This document shows, piece after piece, positions 60,927 to 64,000 of a stretch of 64,000 nt of DNA. Under the pieces are notes generated by a model. The model searched no databases. It had not been told where the DNA came from and saw only the letters and a program-made list of their open reading frames with translations. Numbering within the stretch: position 1 is the stretch's first letter; every line of letters begins with the position of its first letter. This DNA is from Nocardioides albidus (GTDB taxonomy: Bacteria; Actinomycetota; Actinomycetes; Propionibacteriales; Nocardioidaceae): positions 464,278 to 528,277 of the forward strand of contig NZ_VDMP01000026.1 in the NCBI RefSeq assembly GCF_006335005.1, read 5' to 3'. The translations under genes were made by a program, and so were the position numbers.

Positions 60927-63435
60927 CCCGACCGCGCAGCAGGTCACTGTCCCCGCCATGGGCCTGGTCGTCCTGATCGGGGTCTCGGGCAGCGGCAAGT
61001 CGACGTTCGCCCGCACCCACTTCAAGCCCACCGAGGTCGTCTCCAGCGACTTCTGCCGCGGACTCGTCGCCGACGACGAGAACGACCAGTCGGCCACGGC
61101 CGACGCCTTCGACGTCCTGCACTACATCGTCGGGACGCGGCTTCGCCGAGGACTGCTCACCGTCGTGGACGCCACCAACGTCCAGCCGGCCGCGCGCGCC
61201 GCGCTGGTCAAGCTGGCCAAGAGCCACGACGTCCTCGTCGACGCCGTCGTGATCGACGTTCCCGAGTCACTCGCGCAGGAGCGCAACAAGGCCCGTCCGG
61301 ACAGGGACTTCGGCCCGCACGTCGTCGCCCGGCAACAGCGCGACCTCAAGCGATCCTTCCGCCGTCTCGACAAGGAGGGCTTCCGACGCGTCCACGTCCT
61401 GCGCGGCACCGATCAGGTCGAGACCGTGGAGATCGTGCGCGAGCGGCCCTGGAACGACCGGAAGGAGGTGCACGGCCCCTTCGACGTCATCGGGGACGTC
61501 CACGGCTGCGCCTCCGAGCTCCGCACCCTGCTCACCGAGCTCGGCTGGACGATCCGGTACGACGGCGACCAGGCGGTCGGCGCCACCCATCCCGAGGGCC
61601 GGCAGGCCGTCTTCGTCGGCGACCTGGTCGACCGTGGTCCCGACACTCCCGGTGTGCTGCGCCTCGTCATGGGCATGGTCGCCTCCGGTCACGCCCTGTG
61701 CGTCTCCGGGAACCACGAGGCCAAGCTCGTGCGCGCTCTGCGCGGCTCGAAGGTCACCGTCGCGCATGGCCTGGCCGAGTCGCTGGCCCAGCTCGAGGAC
61801 GAGCCGGCGGACTTCCGCGAGCAGGCGCTGGCGTTCATGGACGGCCTCATCAGCCACTACGTCCTCGACGACGGCAGGCTCGTCGTCGCCCATGCCGGAC
61901 TCAAGGAGGCCTACCACGGACGCTCCTCCGGCCGCGTCCGCTCGTTCGCCCTGTACGGCGACACCACCGGCGAGACCGACGAGTACGGCCTGCCCGTCCG
62001 CTATCCGTGGGCGCAGGAGTACCGCGGTCGGGCGATGGTCGTCTACGGCCACACCCCGGTCCCCAAGGCGGAGTGGATCAACAACACGATCTGCCTCGAC
62101 ACCGGCGTCGTCTTCGGCGGCGAGCTCACCGCGCTTCGCTATCCCGAGCGCGAGATCGTCTCGGTGCCCGCGGAGCAGCAGTGGTACGAGCCGGTGCGCC
62201 CTCTCGCGGCGGCGTCCGGCGATCGCGAGCCGTCCGTACTCAGGATCGGCGACGTCGCCGGAACGCGCTGGCTCGAGACCACGCATGCGGGCAAGGTCAA
62301 GATCCCCGAGGAGAACGCCGCCGCGGCGCTCGAGATCATGAGCCGCTTCGCGGTCGACCCACGCTGGCTGATCTATCTCCCGCCGACGATGTCCCCGGTC
62401 GCGACGGCCGAGATCGAGGGCTTCCTGGAGCATCCGGAGCAGGCGTTCGAGGAGTACGCCGGCTGGGGAGTCACCCGCGTGGTGTGCGAGGAGAAGCACA
62501 TGGGCTCCCGTGCGATCGCCGTGATCGCCAAGGACGCCGACGCTGCGGAGCGACGCTTCGGCATCGGCGACGGCAGCGCCGGTGTGGTCTACACCCGCAC
62601 GGGCCGACCGTTCTTCGCGGACACCAGCGAGCTCGTCGACCGGCTGCGCGCCACCGCCGCACCGCTCTTCGAGTCGCTCGACTCCGACTGGCTCGCCCTC
62701 GACTGCGAGCTCCTGCCCTGGTCGGCGAAGGCCGTCGACCTGATCAAGGCGCAGTACGCCTCGGTGGGCGCGGCCGCTCGCGCCGTCCTGCCCGAGGCGC
62801 TCAGCGTGCTCGAGCGCGCGCAGGCGCGAGGCCTCGACGTCGGCGCGCTCGCGGAGAGGTCGCGTCGTCGGCTGGGGAACGCGGAGGCGTTCCGCGACGC
62901 CTACGCGGCGTACGTCCGACCGACCGACGGTCTCGACGGCGTCACCCTGGCGCCGTTCCAGATCCTCGCGTGCGAGGGCCGGGCACTCGCCCTCACCGAG
63001 TCCCACGAGTGGCATCTCGCCGAGCTCGCCAAGCTGGAGGGCGAGCTGATCACGCCGACCCGCCATCGGTACGTCGACCTCGCCTCGGCCGCGGAGCGGG
63101 AGGCGGCCACCCGGTGGTGGCTCGACCTCACGGCCGGCGGGGGAGAGGGCATGGTCGTCAAGCCCGCGCACCTCACCGAGGGACGCGTCCAGCCCGGCAT
63201 CAAGGTGCGCGGACGCGAGTATCTGCGGATCATCTACGGCCCCGACTACACCGACGCGCTCGACGTCCTCCGCCAGCGACACCTCGGCAAGAAGCGCCAG
63301 CTGGCCCTTCGGGAGCATGGTCTCGGCATCGAGGCACTCACCGCGTTCGTCGACCACGAGCCGCTGTGGAAGGTGCACCAGGCGGTGTTCGCCGTCCTCG
63401 CGCTCGAGTCGGAGCCCGTCGACCCGCGCCTGTAG
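60919..63435 (+). CDS. pnkp: Bacterial Pnkp, polynucleotide kinase-phosphatase-ligase for RNA repair
   Basis: Pnkp heals and seals broken RNA together with Hen1. The 838-residue protein has three domains. An N-terminal 5' kinase carries P-loop GVSGSGKST near residue 21. A metallophosphatase (from about 188) has DVIGDVHGC, GDLVDRGPDT and SGNHEAK for 2',3'-end healing. A C-terminal adenylyltransferase/ligase carries the nucleophile Lys in EEKHMGSRAI near residue 525. The ATG at 60919 overlaps the hen1 end. The longer open frame starts inside hen1 and is rejected. All three active sites appear intact. Confidence 0.94.
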   Translation: MTDPTAQQVTVPAMGLVVLIGVSGSGKSTFARTHFKPTEVVSSDFCRGLVADDENDQSATADAFDVLHYIVGTRLRRGLLTVVDATNVQPAARAALVKLAKSHDVLVDAVVIDVPESLAQERNKARPDRDFGPHVVARQQRDLKRSFRRLDKEGFRRVHVLRGTDQVETVEIVRERPWNDRKEVHGPFDVIGDVHGCASELRTLLTELGWTIRYDGDQAVGATHPEGRQAVFVGDLVDRGPDTPGVLRLVMGMVASGHALCVSGNHEAKLVRALRGSKVTVAHGLAESLAQLEDEPADFREQALAFMDGLISHYVLDDGRLVVAHAGLKEAYHGRSSGRVRSFALYGDTTGETDEYGLPVRYPWAQEYRGRAMVVYGHTPVPKAEWINNTICLDTGVVFGGELTALRYPEREIVSVPAEQQWYEPVRPLAAASGDREPSVLRIGDVAGTRWLETTHAGKVKIPEENAAAALEIMSRFAVDPRWLIYLPPTMSPVATAEIEGFLEHPEQAFEEYAGWGVTRVVCEEKHMGSRAIAVIAKDADAAERRFGIGDGSAGVVYTRTGRPFFADTSELVDRLRATAAPLFESLDSDWLALDCELLPWSAKAVDLIKAQYASVGAAARAVLPEALSVLERAQARGLDVGALAERSRRRLGNAEAFRDAYAAYVRPTDGLDGVTLAPFQILACEGRALALTESHEWHLAELAKLEGELITPTRHRYVDLASAAEREAATRWWLDLTAGGGEGMVVKPAHLTEGRVQPGIKVRGREYLRIIYGPDYTDALDVLRQRHLGKKRQLALREHGLGIEALTAFVDHEPLWKVHQAVFAVLALESEPVDPRL

Positions 63436-63459
63436 GGCGGAAGGCCGTAGGTTCGTGTG

Positions 63460-64000
63460 GTGACCAGGTCCTTCATCGCCGACCCCCACTCCCGATCGCG
63501 ACCCAACGAGGTCGTCGTCCGCCACAGCTCGTTCGACCTCGACGTCGACTTCGCGAACCGACGGCTGAGCGGCACCGCCACGCTCGACCTCGAGCACCGC
63601 ACGGCGGACGCGACGCAGCTGGTCCTCGACACTTGGCGGCTCGACGTCACGGCGGTCCGCAGCGCCGACGGCGGTGACCTGTCGTTCGAGGTGGGCGAGC
63701 ACGACCCGGTCCTCGGCAGCGCGCTCACGATCGAGGTCGGCACGGCCGACCGCGTGGTCGTGCACTACGCGACCAGCCCCGAGGCGCGGGCGATGCAGTG
63801 GCTCGAGCCGCAGCAGACCGCCTCGGGCAAGCCGTTCCTGTTCACGCAGGCGCAGCCGATCCTCGCCCGCACCTGGATCCCGTGCCAGGACAGCCCGGCC
63901 GTCCGCGTCACCTACGACGCCAGGGTGCGGGTCCCCCCGGAGTTGATGGCCCTGATGAGCGCGGAGAACCCGGTCGAGCGGTCCGCCGACGGCAGCTACC
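63460..64000 (+). CDS. M1-family aminopeptidase, N-terminal part (cut by window end)
   Basis: The first 180 residues begin MTRSFIADPHSRSRPNEVVV (GTG 63460) and show the N-terminal beta-domain of M1 metallopeptidases. The segment QWLEPQQTASGKPFLFTQAQ, then PILARTWIPCQD, is typical of the leukotriene A4 hydrolase-like branch. The catalytic HExxH site lies beyond the window. It starts 25 bases after pnkp on the same strand but is probably unrelated in function. Confidence 0.85.
   Translation, partial: MTRSFIADPHSRSRPNEVVVRHSSFDLDVDFANRRLSGTATLDLEHRTADATQLVLDTWRLDVTAVRSADGGDLSFEVGEHDPVLGSALTIEVGTADRVVVHYATSPEARAMQWLEPQQTASGKPFLFTQAQPILARTWIPCQDSPAVRVTYDARVRVPPELMALMSAENPVERSADGSY

Noticed and set aside
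61267-63765. 832-codon minus-strand frame opposite pnkp
   Set aside because: A shadow frame; the Pnkp active sites on the plus strand are intact.
1-64000. CRISPR array or IS element
   Set aside because: No regularly spaced repeats of CRISPR type and no cas gene were seen; no DDE transposase with terminal inverted repeats was recognised.

Overview
The window is high-GC actinobacterial DNA. Dense GTG/ATG starts, four-base ATGA/GTGA overlaps, a zinc-independent ribosomal protein operon, and a MobF relaxase typical of actinobacterial conjugative elements all point to a Nocardioides-like member of the Actinomycetota; the genus is a guess.

Layout. (1) 1-27778: right part of an integrated conjugative element (left end outside the window). 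It carries a MobF relaxase, a complete type I restriction-modification operon (hsdM-hsdS-hsdR) translationally coupled to an OLD-type ATPase/Toprim nuclease, a second uncharacterised set (PD-(D/E)XK-methyltransferase fusion, HsdS-like protein, HEPN-like protein, SF1 helicase with a long unknown N-terminus, PD-(D/E)XK protein), an oppositely oriented DUF6361-PLD-SNF2 helicase operon, and an ADP-ribosylglycohydrolase. (2) 27744-35072: a 7.3-kb integrative element with a tyrosine recombinase, a mercury/organomercury operon (merA, merB, a small Cys-pair membrane protein, a thioredoxin-like lipoprotein, a CcdA-like protein, divergent merR) and a CmtR-like repressor with a cation transporter. (3) 35038-44352: a 9.3-kb segment with no recombinase, holding a complete Wadjet (JetABCD) anti-plasmid system and a DUF433/DUF5615 toxin-antitoxin-like pair. 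The three segments are separated and ended by three identical 35-bp direct repeats (27744, 35038, 44318) that match the 3' end of an initiator tRNA gene. Only the last copy keeps CCA, so it is probably the original chromosomal tRNA end, with an intact tRNA expected left of the window.

(4) 44353-46674: scarred chromosome with gene remnants and a methyltransferase of foreign character. (5) 46675-49747: a probable Zur-regulated operon of zinc-independent ribosomal proteins (L31, CobW/Mrf-like, L32, S18, L36, L28, L33, S14) under a Zur-box-like palindrome shared with a divergent HU gene. (6) 49947-57369: a secreted Ig-like/RTX repeat protein, an MHS-family transporter divergent from a PucR regulator with a perfect palindrome between them, and HrpB helicase. 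(7) 57646-63435: an RNA metabolism cluster in which a Y RNA with a circularly permuted tRNA-like domain lies just upstream of the Ro60 orthologue rsr, followed by the RNA-repair pair hen1 and pnkp. (8) 63460 to the end: start of an M1 aminopeptidase.

The genes act as stacked defence and resistance cargo in tandem at one tRNA site, followed by core chromosome that includes a zinc-starvation ribosome-remodelling operon and an RNA quality-control/repair cluster.
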